A stretch of DNA of 64,000 nt from Paenibacillus terrae (GCF_000943545.1 NZ_JTHP01000006.1:62001-126000), one strand, 5' to 3'. Counted from the first letter of the stretch, positions 47,719 to 57,196 are shown. Numbers and translations: made by a program. The notes: generated from the letters alone by a model not told the origin.

Positions 47719-49260
47719 TTACTTAATGTTCTTCTCCTTCACGTAGGCTTCCCATTGCTTGGTATATTCCGTCTGGATTTTCTCCAGGCCAGCCTGGTTT
47801 GCCTTTTGCAAGAAGGTCTGCAATCCTTGATCCACATTATCAATCAGTCCAGCTTGGAGCGGATACAGATACTGCTTCTCAACCTGCTCCAAAGCCGCTT
47901 TTTCCGCTTGATAGGTCGTATAATCCTCTGCAAAGCCGGTAAACACGTCAGGCTTCTGGATTTTATCCAGCTCAGCAAAAATCTTCTTCACCCGGTCAAA
48001 GCCTGAATCAAACAGCATGTATTCCGGGTTACGCCAAGCCCAGCTATTCATACCTTCCCGTGAAAAGCCGTTCGTGCTGCCGGTACCTATCATTTGATAG
48101 TAACCGTCTTTGACTTCATAGTTTTTGCCTTCAATTCCGTATTGCGTGAGCAGGTTATAACGTTTGTCTGTGACAAGCTTTTCATAAAAGGCTAATGCGC
48201 GTGCAGGGTTAGGACTGCTTTTGGGAATCGCAAAGCCGTTATGAATCGGATGCACTGGAGTTGCAAACCCCGTTGTCAGCGGGAATGGATAGTAATCCAG
48301 CTTCCAGTCCGGGTGAGAAGCTTTGAGCTTAATCACCATGTCATTAAATCGGGTCGGATTGTCACCGAAAATACTCGCTGCTTTACCAGAAGTCACCTGA
48401 TCCTGAAGCGTATCTTTTACGTTCAGTACGTTTTTAGGAATAAATCCTTTGTCGGCCCAGCGTTTGTAAATGCTCAGCTCTTCTTTTTGCTCATCTGAAC
48501 CCCAATATTTATAAACCTCTGTTGGTTTTTCATACTTAATACCGATGCCATAAGGCAAAGCCCCTACACTCTTTGTTACCAATTCGGAATAGCGATCATG
48601 CAGGTTCCCTTTAATATCGCTGTTCAGAGAGACCGGTTTCATATTAGGCTCATGCTGACGGATACCATCCATATAAGCCTCGTAGCTTTTTATATCCGTA
48701 GGTTTAGGCAGATTGTACTTCTCGCGCAAATCCTCGCGCCATACAAATCCATTGGTTACATACTCCTTGTATGTGCCTGGCACAGTGTAGATTTTGCCTC
48801 CGATTTTAACGCCATCCCACATCTCCTGAGGCACAAATTTTTGCAAGGCAGGTGCGGCCTTCGGCAGCAGATCATCAAGCGGCAGAAATGCACCTTTCTT
48901 GGCATACGCCTGATACTGCGTCCAATCTGCAGTGAAGATCAGGTCAATCGGCTGGCCTGAAGAGAGCAGCAGCTTATACTTCTGATCCCAGTCCGTCCAC
49001 GTCGTATAGTTGAATTTGACGGTGGCATTCAAATCTTTTTCCGCCAATTTATTAATCTCTGCTTCAACGGCAGGCAGATCCTTCGGAGCATCACCCAGCA
49101 TATAAAATTGCAGCTGTACCTTCTGGGATTTGTCATCCGTTCCATCTGATTTTTGTGCACTACTTCCGCCACCGCCTCCACACCCGGCTAATAGCGCCAT
49201 GATGACCATAACTGCAATCAGGATGGACATGCGTTGCTTTCTTTTCTTTGTAAATGTCAT
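47719..49260 (-). CDS. Sugar ABC transporter substrate-binding lipoprotein (LplA-like)
   Basis: 513 residues. Signal peptide with lipobox LLAGCG (Cys near 27) and a Gly/Ser linker. The mature part matches the large CUT1 type of binding protein (YMLGDAPKDLP, WTDWDQKYKLLLSSG, GGKIYTVPGTYKEY, PNPARALAFYEKL). With the two permeases upstream it forms an importer for an unknown oligosaccharide; no ATPase gene is nearby, consistent with use of a shared MsmX-type ATPase. The 215-base gap before it holds weak cre-like sites. Confidence 0.9.
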   Translation of the reverse strand: MTFTKKRKQRMSILIAVMVIMALLAGCGGGGGSSAQKSDGTDDKSQKVQLQFYMLGDAPKDLPAVEAEINKLAEKDLNATVKFNYTTWTDWDQKYKLLLSSGQPIDLIFTADWTQYQAYAKKGAFLPLDDLLPKAAPALQKFVPQEMWDGVKIGGKIYTVPGTYKEYVTNGFVWREDLREKYNLPKPTDIKSYEAYMDGIRQHEPNMKPVSLNSDIKGNLHDRYSELVTKSVGALPYGIGIKYEKPTEVYKYWGSDEQKEELSIYKRWADKGFIPKNVLNVKDTLQDQVTSGKAASIFGDNPTRFNDMVIKLKASHPDWKLDYYPFPLTTGFATPVHPIHNGFAIPKSSPNPARALAFYEKLVTDKRYNLLTQYGIEGKNYEVKDGYYQMIGTGSTNGFSREGMNSWAWRNPEYMLFDSGFDRVKKIFAELDKIQKPDVFTGFAEDYTTYQAEKAALEQVEKQYLYPLQAGLIDNVDQGLQTFLQKANQAGLEKIQTEYTKQWEAYVKEKNIK

Positions 49261-49398
49261 GTGAATCCTCCTTTTGAAGTGGTTGCTGGTTTAAAGCCAT
49301 CTATCTTTTAAAAGCCTGGAGAGTAGACGAAAATCATTCGCTTGTACTCAGCCGCGCCTTTAAAATTTGTAGGAAACAAACGTTACTAGCCCCTTAAA

Positions 49399-49412
49399 TA
49401 AAACGCTTACAA
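49399..49412 (-). promoter_or_regulatory. Weak cre-like site
   Basis: Minus strand TGTAAGCGTTTTAT, with an adjacent TGAAAGCGTATT; each matches the first half of the CcpA cre consensus but not the last bases. Confidence 0.3.
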
Positions 49413-49475
49413 AATACGCTTTCAGAATGGCATAACGTCAGCACGTCATGCCATCTTAGCTGATGAATGTCTACT

Positions 49476-50369
49476 TTAGCCTTTAACAGCACCAATGGTC
49501 AAGCCCTTGACGAAATAACGCTGAATGAACGGGTACAGCAGTAAAATCGGCCCGGTGACCACGATCGCCATTGCCATTTTGGTCGATTCGGTCGGCATAT
49601 CGTTGGAAAGTGAAACGCCGGTACCTGCCCCCATTTGCGCGATAAATTGCATCGAGTTGATTACATTATACAGATAATATTGCAGCTGGTATTTATGTGG
49701 ATCATTAATAAAGAGTGAAGACGAGAACCAGTCATTCCAGTATGCCAAGGCCAGAAACAATCCCACGGTGGCAATGCCCGGCGTAGACAAAGGCAGCACA
49801 ATCCGATAGTAGATTTTAAAATCACCCGCACCGTCAATTTTGGCAGACTCAAACAGCTCTTCCGGCATGGACGAACGAATGAAGTTTTTCATTAAAATGA
49901 TCAGGAACGGAGTCATCAGCCCCGGGAAAATAAGCACCGTATACGTATCGAGCAGTCCTAAATACTTCGTCAGCATAATGTACCAGGGTACCAATCCGCC
50001 CCCGAACAACGTTGTAAAGTAAATATAGAACGAGAATGCGTTCCGGTATTTAAAATCTTTACGCGCCAGCACATATCCCGCCATCGTCATCAGGAACAGG
50101 CCCAGCGTCGTACCTACTACGGTTGTAAAAATGGTCACCCCATACGCCCTTAGCACCTCTTCAGGAAAGGTGAACACCGTACGGTATCCTTCCAGCGAAA
50201 ATTCCTGTGGAATAAAATGATATCCATCTCTGATAATCGACTCGTTACTGGTCAATGATGCCGAAATAATAAGTAGAAATGGTAGCAAACAAGCAATAGA
50301 AGCAATAATGATTATCGCATAAGAGAGAATTTGAAAAATTCGGGTGTATACATCCTCTTTGATCGCCAT
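49476..50369 (-). CDS. Sugar ABC transporter permease (YtcP-like, MalG class)
   Basis: 297 residues, six predicted helices, EAA loop ESAKIDGAGDFKIYYRIVLP near residue 187, C-terminal FVKGLTIGAVKG typical of this group. Second permease of the importer, 18 bases after the first. Confidence 0.92.
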   Translation of the reverse strand: MAIKEDVYTRIFQILSYAIIIIASIACLLPFLLIISASLTSNESIIRDGYHFIPQEFSLEGYRTVFTFPEEVLRAYGVTIFTTVVGTTLGLFLMTMAGYVLARKDFKYRNAFSFYIYFTTLFGGGLVPWYIMLTKYLGLLDTYTVLIFPGLMTPFLIILMKNFIRSSMPEELFESAKIDGAGDFKIYYRIVLPLSTPGIATVGLFLALAYWNDWFSSSLFINDPHKYQLQYYLYNVINSMQFIAQMGAGTGVSLSNDMPTESTKMAMAIVVTGPILLLYPFIQRYFVKGLTIGAVKG

Positions 50370-50387
50370 CCGTTTGGGTCCTCCTTT

Positions 50388-51383
50388 CTAGAACAGAGCA
50401 TATTCGTCGTTCAGCTTGCGGATAATATAGTTCACAGTCATGATCAGTATAAAGCCGAACAAGGACTGGTACACGCCTGCCGCCGAAGCCATACCGACAT
50501 CAAAGGTTACTTTCAGTGAACGGTACACATACGTGTCCAAAATATCCGTCGTATTGTACAGCACCCCATTGTTGCCGATTAATTGATAGAAGAGATCGAA
50601 CTGTCCCTTCATAATACTGCCGAGCGCGAACAGCAGCAGCACGACGAACGTCGATTTGAGCATAGGCACGGTAATGTACCAGATCCGTTGAAAAATGTTG
50701 GCCCCGTCCATTTTCGCCGCCTCATAATACTCGTCGCTAATGCCTGTAATGGCCGCCAAATAAATCACCATACTGTAGCCGAGATTTTTCCACAGGTAGA
50801 ACAGGATAATCAGGAAAATCCATACCCACGGTTTGTTGTATACATCCACACGTTCACCGCCGATTTGCAGCAGCAGCGTATTCAGAAAGCCGTTATCATA
50901 ATTAAATATGTTATACACAATAACGCTTAGAATAACGAAAGAAACAAAATAAGGCAGGAACATCACAGATTGAGCGATCTTTTTAAAGTAACGCCCCCGC
51001 AGCTCATTCAGCAAAATCGCGAGAACAATCGCTAACACGTTGCCAAATAAAATAAATGCTGCGTTGTATCCGACCGTATTCAATGTCAATTTCGTCAGCG
51101 TGCCGGATTGCCATAGAAATTGAAAATTCTGAAGTCCGACAAACTTGGCATCGAACAAGCTGGTATTGAAGTCAAACTGGGTAAATGCATAATAGATACC
51201 CACCATAGGAATGTAAGAGTTAATGAAGAAAAAGATCAAGGTCGGCAGCAGCATTAAAAATAATATCCGATTACGGATCAGTTCATGGAAAAATCCATTT
51301 TTCCTGCCGCTCGCCAGCCTCCTCCCGTTCAGGCGGGAATCTGTCGTGAGCATAGCAGAACTCTTAGGCACAGGCTGATTCAA
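50388..51383 (-). CDS. Sugar ABC transporter permease (LplB-like, MalF class)
   Basis: 331 residues, six helices, EAA loop EAAKMDGANIFQRIWYITVP near residue 225, C-terminal YIIRKLNDEYALF. TTG start 51383 after GAGGGGGAGTG. First gene of the importer operon; a strong cre site lies about 80 bases upstream. Confidence 0.92.
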   Translation of the reverse strand: MNQPVPKSSAMLTTDSRLNGRRLASGRKNGFFHELIRNRILFLMLLPTLIFFFINSYIPMVGIYYAFTQFDFNTSLFDAKFVGLQNFQFLWQSGTLTKLTLNTVGYNAAFILFGNVLAIVLAILLNELRGRYFKKIAQSVMFLPYFVSFVILSVIVYNIFNYDNGFLNTLLLQIGGERVDVYNKPWVWIFLIILFYLWKNLGYSMVIYLAAITGISDEYYEAAKMDGANIFQRIWYITVPMLKSTFVVLLLFALGSIMKGQFDLFYQLIGNNGVLYNTTDILDTYVYRSLKVTFDVGMASAAGVYQSLFGFILIMTVNYIIRKLNDEYALF

Positions 51384-51457
51384 TGTGAGTCACTCCCCCT
51401 CTGTATACGTTACCAACAGCATGTTTTGCAGTACCGCCGTCGTATGATCTTATTTTA

Positions 51458-51471
51458 TGTAAGCGCATTCA
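51458..51471 (-). promoter_or_regulatory. cre site for CcpA upstream of the sugar importer
   Basis: On this (+) reading TGTAAGCGCATTCA, which fits the cre consensus TGWAANCGNWWNCA and is nearly palindromic. Suggests carbon catabolite repression of the importer. Confidence 0.7.
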
Positions 51472-51590
51472 AAATGAAAAGTGAAGCCTTGCGTATTTCA
51501 TGAACAAAGGAGTGTCCTCAAGAGTGAACAATTCGGATATTTGTGAAGTATTGTGTGATATAAGGCGCCTGATAGACGCCCAAAACCCAC

Positions 51591-51725
51591 TTACAAAGCA
51601 TAATTAAACGTTTGAGGTTGCCCTTCACTATCATGTAACTCGAAGCGAAGTTCACCGTCATTTTTGTTCTGACCGATAAACTTGATGCCATCTTCCCTGA
51701 ACCGTTTGACATTTTGAAGCAGCAT
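51591..51725 (-). CDS. Small ORF coupled to the EamA transporter gene
   Basis: 44 residues starting MLLQNVKRFREDGIKF and ending in TFNYAL. Its ATG overlaps the stop of the EamA gene (TGATG), a translational-coupling arrangement. The sequence is polar and mixed, protein-like, with Glu/Asp/Arg/Lys balanced. I recognise no family. It may be a genuine small protein or the fragment of a longer one. Confidence 0.5.
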   Translation of the reverse strand: MLLQNVKRFREDGIKFIGQNKNDGELRFELHDSEGQPQTFNYAL

Positions 51726-52612
51726 CAAGCTTGCTGTACTACTCTCGCTCTGCGATTCACCAAATAAATGCTAAGCCCGATTAATACCAGACCGATCAGC
51801 AAGAAAGCCGTAATCGCTTCGCGCAGCACCAAAGAGCTGACAAACACCGAAATAACGGGCACCAAAAACGTATAAGACGCGACTTTGCTCGCATCCCCCG
51901 AGTTAACCAGTGTGAAATACAGCAACCAAGACAGCGAAATGCCCAACACGATACCGAACAACAGCCCGGACACATAAGGAACATTCCATACGATGTCTGA
52001 CCAGCTTTCCGTCACTGTTCCGGCTCCCGTCAACACGATGCCTCCCAGCGTGCATTGAAATGCGACCAGCCACAGCGAATCCACGCGCTGGTTTACCTTT
52101 TTCACATAGACGGTACCCAATGCCCAGCTCACGGCTGTAATAATAGCGATAATTACACCTGCCACAGCCACATGTCCCGAAAATCCTCCGACACTTACAG
52201 CCGCGACACCCAGAAATCCGATGACCAATCCAGTCACCTTAAGCCCGGACATCGCTTCACCCAGCCACATCCATGCAAAAATGCCGACCAATACAGGCTG
52301 GAGATACACCAGCACAGAAAACAGGCCGGACGGTACGTACATCAGCCCTACCGTTTGCAGACCATAAAACAGTACCACGTTAAAAACACTCGAAATAGCA
52401 TAGACACGCCAGTTCTCTTTCCAACGGATACGTTTCCATCTCGGCAGTAAAATCGCTCCTAACAGCAGACCTCCCAGCAACGTGCGCAACCCTGCAAACA
52501 AAAGTGGAGGCGTAAACTGCAACGCTACTTTATAAATGGGCCAAGATATGCCCCACAATACAACCAACAGCGCGATCATCATGATCCGCTTGGCTGTCGT
52601 TAACTCTCCCAT
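51725..52612 (-). CDS. EamA/DMT family transporter
   Basis: 295 residues, ten hydrophobic helices in two EamA repeats (LVVLWGISWPIYKVALQFTP near 17; second repeat begins at AVAGVIIAIITAVSWALGTVYV near 150). Metabolite exporter of the drug/metabolite superfamily; substrate unknown. ATG 52612 after GAGGAG. Confidence 0.9.
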   Translation of the reverse strand: MGELTTAKRIMMIALLVVLWGISWPIYKVALQFTPPLLFAGLRTLLGGLLLGAILLPRWKRIRWKENWRVYAISSVFNVVLFYGLQTVGLMYVPSGLFSVLVYLQPVLVGIFAWMWLGEAMSGLKVTGLVIGFLGVAAVSVGGFSGHVAVAGVIIAIITAVSWALGTVYVKKVNQRVDSLWLVAFQCTLGGIVLTGAGTVTESWSDIVWNVPYVSGLLFGIVLGISLSWLLYFTLVNSGDASKVASYTFLVPVISVFVSSLVLREAITAFLLIGLVLIGLSIYLVNRRARVVQQA

Positions 52613-52801
52613 GCTGCTTTCGCTCCTCTATGAAAAAAATGACTAGACCTCATATTTTACGCCTATAGGACAACTTTATCAAACAAAAAATATGCATTGG
52701 AAAGCACAACTCCAAACAGAGGAATCCAGTCATTTGCCTATGTTACAATATACCAAACCAAAAAGAAAAATAGAGATTAAAGGATAGGAGGATGTCTGCA
52801 C

Positions 52802-53551
52802 TTGATTTATATCATCAAATTTTTATACAGCTTCGTGCTGCCTCCCGGTTTGTTTATCCTCGTGATGGCAGGGCTTGTGATCTGGCTGTGGAAGCGTGCG
52901 CGTAAACCTGCTGTCATTCTACTCGTTGTCACACTGCTGCTGTATGGTTCCTCTACCAATTTGGCCGGAGATTTGCTAATCAGCAGTCTGGAAAAGCAGT
53001 ATCCACAGCCTCGTATCGTTCAAGGCGATGTCATCGTTGTGCTTGGCGGCGGAGCTACAGAGGGAACACCCGACATCAACGGACAAGGTAATCTGCTGGG
53101 TTCAGCGGCCAATCGGCTGCTCACTGCGGCACGGTTGCACGAAGCAACGGGCTTACCTATTCTGTTTTCCGGTGGACAGGTATTTGGCGACAGTGGCAAC
53201 GAAGCGAATATTGCCCAAAGACAGCTTCTGGGACTCGGTATTCCGGCAAAGGATATTCTGATCGAAAACCGTTCCCTGAACACGCAGCAAAATGCCGTGT
53301 ATACGTCCCGAATTTTAAAGCAGCATCAGCTCACCAAGCCCATTTTGGTGACCTCTGCCTTCCATATGCCACGTGCAGCGCTGGAATTTCAGCGTGCAGG
53401 CATGCAGGCTGTACCTTATCCGACCGACTATCTGGCAAGTGAAAATCTGTCACTATATGCTGCCAAGCTCTCCCCGTCTGCCGGAGCCATGGCTACTACT
53501 GGAACTGCCCTCAAGGAGTATCTGGGGATCCTTGCTTTGAAGCTTAAATAA
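52802..53551 (+). CDS. YdcF family protein (DUF218)
   Basis: 249 residues: two N-terminal membrane helices (about 8-25 and 33-50) then the DUF218 domain with VIVVLGGGATEG, TGLPILFSGGQ, ENRSLNTQQNA and ILVTSAFHMPRA. Related proteins (ElyC/SanA) act in envelope biogenesis. TTG start 52802, ten bases after AGGAGG. Confidence 0.9.
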   Translation: MIYIIKFLYSFVLPPGLFILVMAGLVIWLWKRARKPAVILLVVTLLLYGSSTNLAGDLLISSLEKQYPQPRIVQGDVIVVLGGGATEGTPDINGQGNLLGSAANRLLTAARLHEATGLPILFSGGQVFGDSGNEANIAQRQLLGLGIPAKDILIENRSLNTQQNAVYTSRILKQHQLTKPILVTSAFHMPRAALEFQRAGMQAVPYPTDYLASENLSLYAAKLSPSAGAMATTGTALKEYLGILALKLK

Positions 53552-53588
53552 CGTGATGTATACCTAGCGTGTAGACCTGCATCACAAA

Positions 53589-53640
53589 CAAGCGCCTTGG
53601 CAGCTTGCAGATGTAAACCTGTAAGCTGCCAAGGCGCTTG
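53589..53640. terminator. Long perfect hairpin, bidirectional terminator
   Basis: 22-bp stem (CAAGCGCCTTGGCAGCTT / AAGCTGCCAAGGCGCTTG plus the TGCAG/CTGTA end) with an eight-base loop, between convergent genes; followed by ATTTTCC on the + side. Confidence 0.8.
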
Positions 53641-53722
53641 ATTTTCCCATGCTCTTTCTTTCATGAGACTGTAAGAGTTCAAAGTCCGTTTTTTTATCCC
53701 GACTCGCATATCTCCCAACCCA

Positions 53723-54193
53723 CTAAATATCCTCATGCAGGAAAATTTCTGACACTTGTTCTTCCGATATTACCTTAAAGCCTTCCTTTTTCAGCAAAGC
53801 CGAGGTTACGCCGTTACCTGCTATTTTCCGATTTTCAAATGACCCGTTATAGATAGCAGCTGATCCGCAGGACGGACTGTTTTCTTTTAAAATAATGAGC
53901 GTAGCGTTAATCTCTTTAGCTATGTTCAAAGCTTCGTATGCACCTCTAATGTACATCTCACTGACATCGTTACCCGAGGACTCAACCACCTTGGCTGTAC
54001 CGTTCAGTACATCCTCCCCTGTCCCGCCCACAATTTCAGCAGGCGGTCTCGGCGTCATAAAGCCCCCCAACAGCTCAGGGCAGATCGTCACAGCCTTCTT
54101 TTCCTCAACCAACTTCTGAATATGTACGTCCAAGCTATCCGTCCCGTTATACCGGACCTTCATCCCTGCCAAACATGAACTTACCAGAATCAT
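53723..54193 (-). CDS. DUF523 protein (YbbK-like)
   Basis: 156 residues. MILVSSCLAGMKVRYNG opening, CPELLGGFMTPRPPAEI and LKENSPSCGSAAIY are the conserved Cys-containing motifs of the family. Function unknown. ATG 54193 behind GAGGTGG; the longer frame to 54208 covers the ribosome site. Confidence 0.9.
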   Translation of the reverse strand: MILVSSCLAGMKVRYNGTDSLDVHIQKLVEEKKAVTICPELLGGFMTPRPPAEIVGGTGEDVLNGTAKVVESSGNDVSEMYIRGAYEALNIAKEINATLIILKENSPSCGSAAIYNGSFENRKIAGNGVTSALLKKEGFKVISEEQVSEIFLHEDI

Positions 54194-54341
54194 CTGCTTC
54201 CACCTCATATCATTGCTTTTTATAACTTAAGTAGTTTAAGTATAATCAAATTTCCTCACAGAGTCATCGTACGAAAAATAAAATTCCTTCTTCCATATCA
54301 ATAATGTCGCTTCTTCTACCGTATGACATAAAAATGAAGAA

Positions 54342-54376
54342 AGCGAAGCTGTCCCGTAAATAGGGATAACTTCGCT
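54342..54376. terminator. Hairpin in the DUF523-sigK gap
   Basis: AGCGAAGCTGTCCC-N7-GGGATAACTTCGCT with G-T pairs; on the minus strand followed by TTCTTCATTTTT. Between divergent genes, so its transcript is unclear. The rest of the 54194-54605 gap holds the sigK promoter region. Confidence 0.5.
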
Positions 54377-54529
54377 CAATTTAAGATAGCCAAAACTGTT
54401 CTTCTTGTGCCAAGGAAATGTGTTAAATTACGGTATTTTCATGTAAAAATAGCCACCCGGAAATAAGTTATACCTATAAATTGTTGCAAAGCAGTTTTCG
54501 GAGTACAGGCACGGATGGGCATCTGCCCA

Positions 54530-54537
54530 CATACAAT
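54530..54537 (+). promoter_or_regulatory. Candidate sigma-E -10 box of sigK
   Basis: CATACAAT matches the mother-cell sigma-E -10 consensus exactly, 69 bases before the GTG start. No good -35 is seen, as expected for a promoter needing an activator such as SpoIIID. Confidence 0.55.
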
Positions 54538-54605
54538 AAACAGATCACAAGCCCGGTAAGTACCATAGGCCGGCAAGTTCGCAACTACCTCAGGAGGTGT
54601 CATCC

Positions 54606-54842
54606 GTGCCCGGACTATTTAGCGCTATCGCTCTGTTCATCAAGGAATTGACGCTACTCGTCTCTTACGTGAAAAACAACGCCTTTCCGCAGCCATTGAC
54701 TGAGAAAGAGGAAGCCCGACACCTGAAGCTGTTTGCCGAAGGCAACGCGCAATCCCGCAACACACTAATTGAACACAACCTCCGACTAGTGGCTCATATT
54801 GTGAACAGGTTGTGTTCCAGAAACAAAGTAATTATCTTTTGA
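54606..54842 (+). CDS. sigK: sigK 5' part, interrupted by a skin-like element
   Basis: Mother-cell RNA polymerase sigma-K precursor, N-terminal part only. GTG 54606 is eight bases after AGGAGG. The reading frame gives the hydrophobic pro-region, [17 protein letters not shown] and [12 protein letters not shown], very close to B. subtilis pro-sigma-K up to about codon 65. It then switches to [12 protein letters not shown] and stops at 54842, with no sigma region 2 core or region 4. From about base 54800 the DNA belongs to the inserted element. The 3' part should be beyond base 64000. An intact gene would arise only after excision, as for spoIVCB/spoIIIC of B. subtilis. Confidence 0.93.
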   Translation: MPGLFSAIALFIKELTLLVSYVKNNAFPQPLTEKEEARHLKLFAEGNAQSRNTLIEHNLRLVAHIVNRLCSRNKVIIF

Positions 54843-56432
54843 AAATCCATCCACCATTCTGTTTAGGAACCCATAGAAGGATAAGCTAAATTGTTTCTTT
54901 TCATGGTCATATCGGATTATAATTTCATCAATCAGATTTTCCACAATCCTTCTTTTTATCTCTGGTGCTAATTCATTGTTTAATACTTCCTGATATTTAG
55001 ATACCATCACTTTAATGACATCCTCAGACATCGACTGCCGATTCAATAAAGATATTTTTTCCTCAAGTCGTCCAAGTTCTCCTTGAATTCTTTTTACCTC
55101 TTTATTTAAAGTGGTCATATCAGTTTCCAATTCATCCTCCTCAATAACACCCTTCCTAAACATAAACTTTATTTTCTCTCTTTCCTTTTCCTTCTCTTCT
55201 ACCTGTTTTTCGAAGATATTTTTCAAATTCATGAGTTCATCTGTAGCATGGCTATCCTTTTTTGAAAGATCATTTTTTAGGTGTTCAGGATTGTTAAGAA
55301 CCTTCACAATTATTCCCCATATATACTCATCAAGAATTTCAGTTCGAATCACCGGAATATCGCACTTTTCTACCCCTTCACCATACCTCTTGGGGTATTT
55401 GTTAGCACATCTGTAAATGGGATAACTCTTCTTCTCACCGTTTTTAGCTTTACCCGGATAGCTCGTTGCTTCCCACACACGTCCACAGTGACTACACTTG
55501 ATTAACGATCTTAACAAATAATGGTGCTTCACATTCCGACCTGTACGTGTAAAATTAGTTCGCTTCTTTTTCTGGGCAAGTTCAAAAGTTCCCAAATCTA
55601 TTAATGGAGGCACATCTACACATATCCATTCTTCCTTATTCCTCATAGTGTAAGTCTTTTTGGCTTTACCTGATGCTGTTTTTTCACCTTTAACCTTCTT
55701 CGTTGATCTGCGGTTATAGTAATATTTACCGATATAAATTTCTGAAGTCAGGACGCGACCAATAGAACTGGCACTCCACTGCTTACTTTCTGCTCGTTTA
55801 GGAACAGCGCCCATCAAATATAAGTTCTCACCAATCTGCTTCATCGTTTTGGAATCATGAACATACCAATGATAGATAAGTTGAACGAATTTAGCTTCCT
55901 CTTCATTGATTATAAGCCGACCATCAATAAGGTCATATCCGTAAGGAGCCACACGCATAGGCATAATTTTTTTGTCTTTTTCAACTGCTCTGAGCCTACC
56001 ACGAACAGTACGCTTTTTAATTAGGGATAACTCATACTGAGCAATAGACGACATCATGTTAAAAAACAACTGGCCTTCAGGTGTGTTTTTATATTCTGTA
56101 TCTACGAAAATAAGCTCTACATCATGTTTTTCAAGCTCGCGGCAAATAATGAGTTTGTCGGTCAGGTCTCTTGTCAGCCTGTCGGGATGCGTCACAATTA
56201 GCGATTTGATTTTACCTAGCTTAATGTCTTGCATCAAACGGTTAAGAGCAGGACGATCAATGTCCTCTCCTGTAAACCCTTCTTCTTGATAGACATGTAG
56301 AGTATTTTCCTGAATTCCTAATTTACGTGCCTTATTAAAACAGATCTCCACTTGACCTTCCAAACTTGTACCCTCCGAAGCTTGCATTCCTGTAGATACT
56401 CTTGGATAAATAGCCGTTATGTAAGCATTCAA
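54786..56432 (-). CDS. Large serine recombinase (SpoIVCA-like)
   Basis: 548 residues. N-terminal resolvase domain: [14 protein letters not shown] with the catalytic Ser near residue 12, [13 protein letters not shown], and [17 protein letters not shown]. Recombinase domain: [19 protein letters not shown]. Zinc ribbon: CSHCG near 315 and YRCAN, KCD. Then a long coiled coil (about 400-480) and a C-terminal tail. TTG 56432, seven bases after GAGGTG; GTG 56447 is the alternative. The last five codons and the stop are in sigK sequence, so excision changes its C-terminus. Convergent to sigK, the same layout as spoIVCA. Should excise the element in the mother cell. Confidence 0.93.
   Translation of the reverse strand: MNAYITAIYPRVSTGMQASEGTSLEGQVEICFNKARKLGIQENTLHVYQEEGFTGEDIDRPALNRLMQDIKLGKIKSLIVTHPDRLTRDLTDKLIICRELEKHDVELIFVDTEYKNTPEGQLFFNMMSSIAQYELSLIKKRTVRGRLRAVEKDKKIMPMRVAPYGYDLIDGRLIINEEEAKFVQLIYHWYVHDSKTMKQIGENLYLMGAVPKRAESKQWSASSIGRVLTSEIYIGKYYYNRRSTKKVKGEKTASGKAKKTYTMRNKEEWICVDVPPLIDLGTFELAQKKKRTNFTRTGRNVKHHYLLRSLIKCSHCGRVWEATSYPGKAKNGEKKSYPIYRCANKYPKRYGEGVEKCDIPVIRTEILDEYIWGIIVKVLNNPEHLKNDLSKKDSHATDELMNLKNIFEKQVEEKEKEREKIKFMFRKGVIEEDELETDMTTLNKEVKRIQGELGRLEEKISLLNRQSMSEDVIKVMVSKYQEVLNNELAPEIKRRIVENLIDEIIIRYDHEKKQFSLSFYGFLNRMVDGFSKDNYFVSGTQPVHNMSH
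54794..54820. other. Probable left attachment site of the element in sigK
   Basis: sigK similarity ends at ATTGTGAA (54798-54805). An inverted repeat GAACA-GGTTG-TGTTC covers 54803-54817. The recombinase stop codon (54786-54788) is inside sigK, so the crossover must lie between there and about 54820. The exact core cannot be fixed without the right junction. Confidence 0.6.
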
Positions 56433-56514
56433 TTGTCTACACCTCACTTTGTTTTGTGTTCATTATAAATCCTATGCTCATTACTGTACATAAATAAAGA
56501 AAAAAACGATGCTG

Positions 56515-56766
56515 TTACACATCGTCTTCTCTTTTTGTTGATTGATTACTTATTTGTTCAAGTATAATTTCTAGGACATTCTGCAATGGTTTATTATTAT
56601 TTATGTATTGGTCTGATACTGGATTAAAAACAGGGACAAAGGTGAATTCATTCTTCTTCATTGTTATACACCACCCGTCTTTAAGCTCACATGGATAGTG
56701 TATGAACGATGAGATTGTCCCTATGTCACGGCTACATCCTTGAATAATCCGATGTATAAATATCAC
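56515..56766 (-). CDS. Hypothetical small protein of the element
   Basis: 83 residues from GTG 56766, with only three bases between GAGGAAT and the start, so initiation may be weak or internal. Recognisable pieces: DGWCITMKKNEFTFVPVF and a Gln/Glu-rich C-terminus. No family recognised. Confidence 0.45.
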   Translation of the reverse strand: MIFIHRIIQGCSRDIGTISSFIHYPCELKDGWCITMKKNEFTFVPVFNPVSDQYINNNKPLQNVLEIILEQISNQSTKREDDV

Positions 56767-56886
56767 ATTCCTCTAAGCTATGTATTTTTGTCAAAGTGCT
56801 TACTATGTGTTGCTATATGTATAATTCAAACGCTCCTAATTTCAATTCTATGCCTTCCTAACTTGCTACCCTAATTCCCATTTTCT

Positions 56887-57039
56887 TCAACCATAAACAC
56901 GTCTTAGGATCGCCTCCAGATCGTCTAAGCAATAATAATTGTCTAAGAACACCCTGACAACTTCATATGGATAGTCTTCATCCATTATGGCTGTCATAAT
57001 AAAATGTTTCGGCTCAATATGTATCCCATCTGTACTCAA
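56887..57039 (-). CDS. Small ORF, 50 aa
   Basis: TTG start eight bases after GGAGG. Begins MSTDGIHIEPKHFIM and ends EAILRRVYG. Acidic middle (DEDYPYEVVRVFLDNYY). Unrecognised; one of a run of tiny minus-strand ORFs with good ribosome sites. The 120 bases to its left (56767-56886) show nothing. Confidence 0.5.
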   Translation of the reverse strand: MSTDGIHIEPKHFIMTAIMDEDYPYEVVRVFLDNYYCLDDLEAILRRVYG

Positions 57040-57075
57040 ATTATCTGCCTCCATGTAAAATGTTGATTTTATAAG

Positions 57076-57183
57076 CTATCCATTGAATACTAACCAGATG
57101 AATCCGTAGATTAAAGACATTAGCCCTATAATGCTCAACAAGCAAAAAAGTAAAAGCATAAGAACAAATTTTTTACCTTCCAT
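57076..57183 (-). CDS. Small single-pass membrane protein, 35 aa
   Basis: ATG 57183 five bases after GAGGTGG. MEGKKFVLMLLLFCLL then a second hydrophobic stretch to WLVFNG: almost wholly a membrane helix. Unrecognised; could be a holin-like, toxin-like or regulatory peptide. Confidence 0.5.
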   Translation of the reverse strand: MEGKKFVLMLLLFCLLSIIGLMSLIYGFIWLVFNG

Positions 57184-57196
57184 AATAACCACCTCA

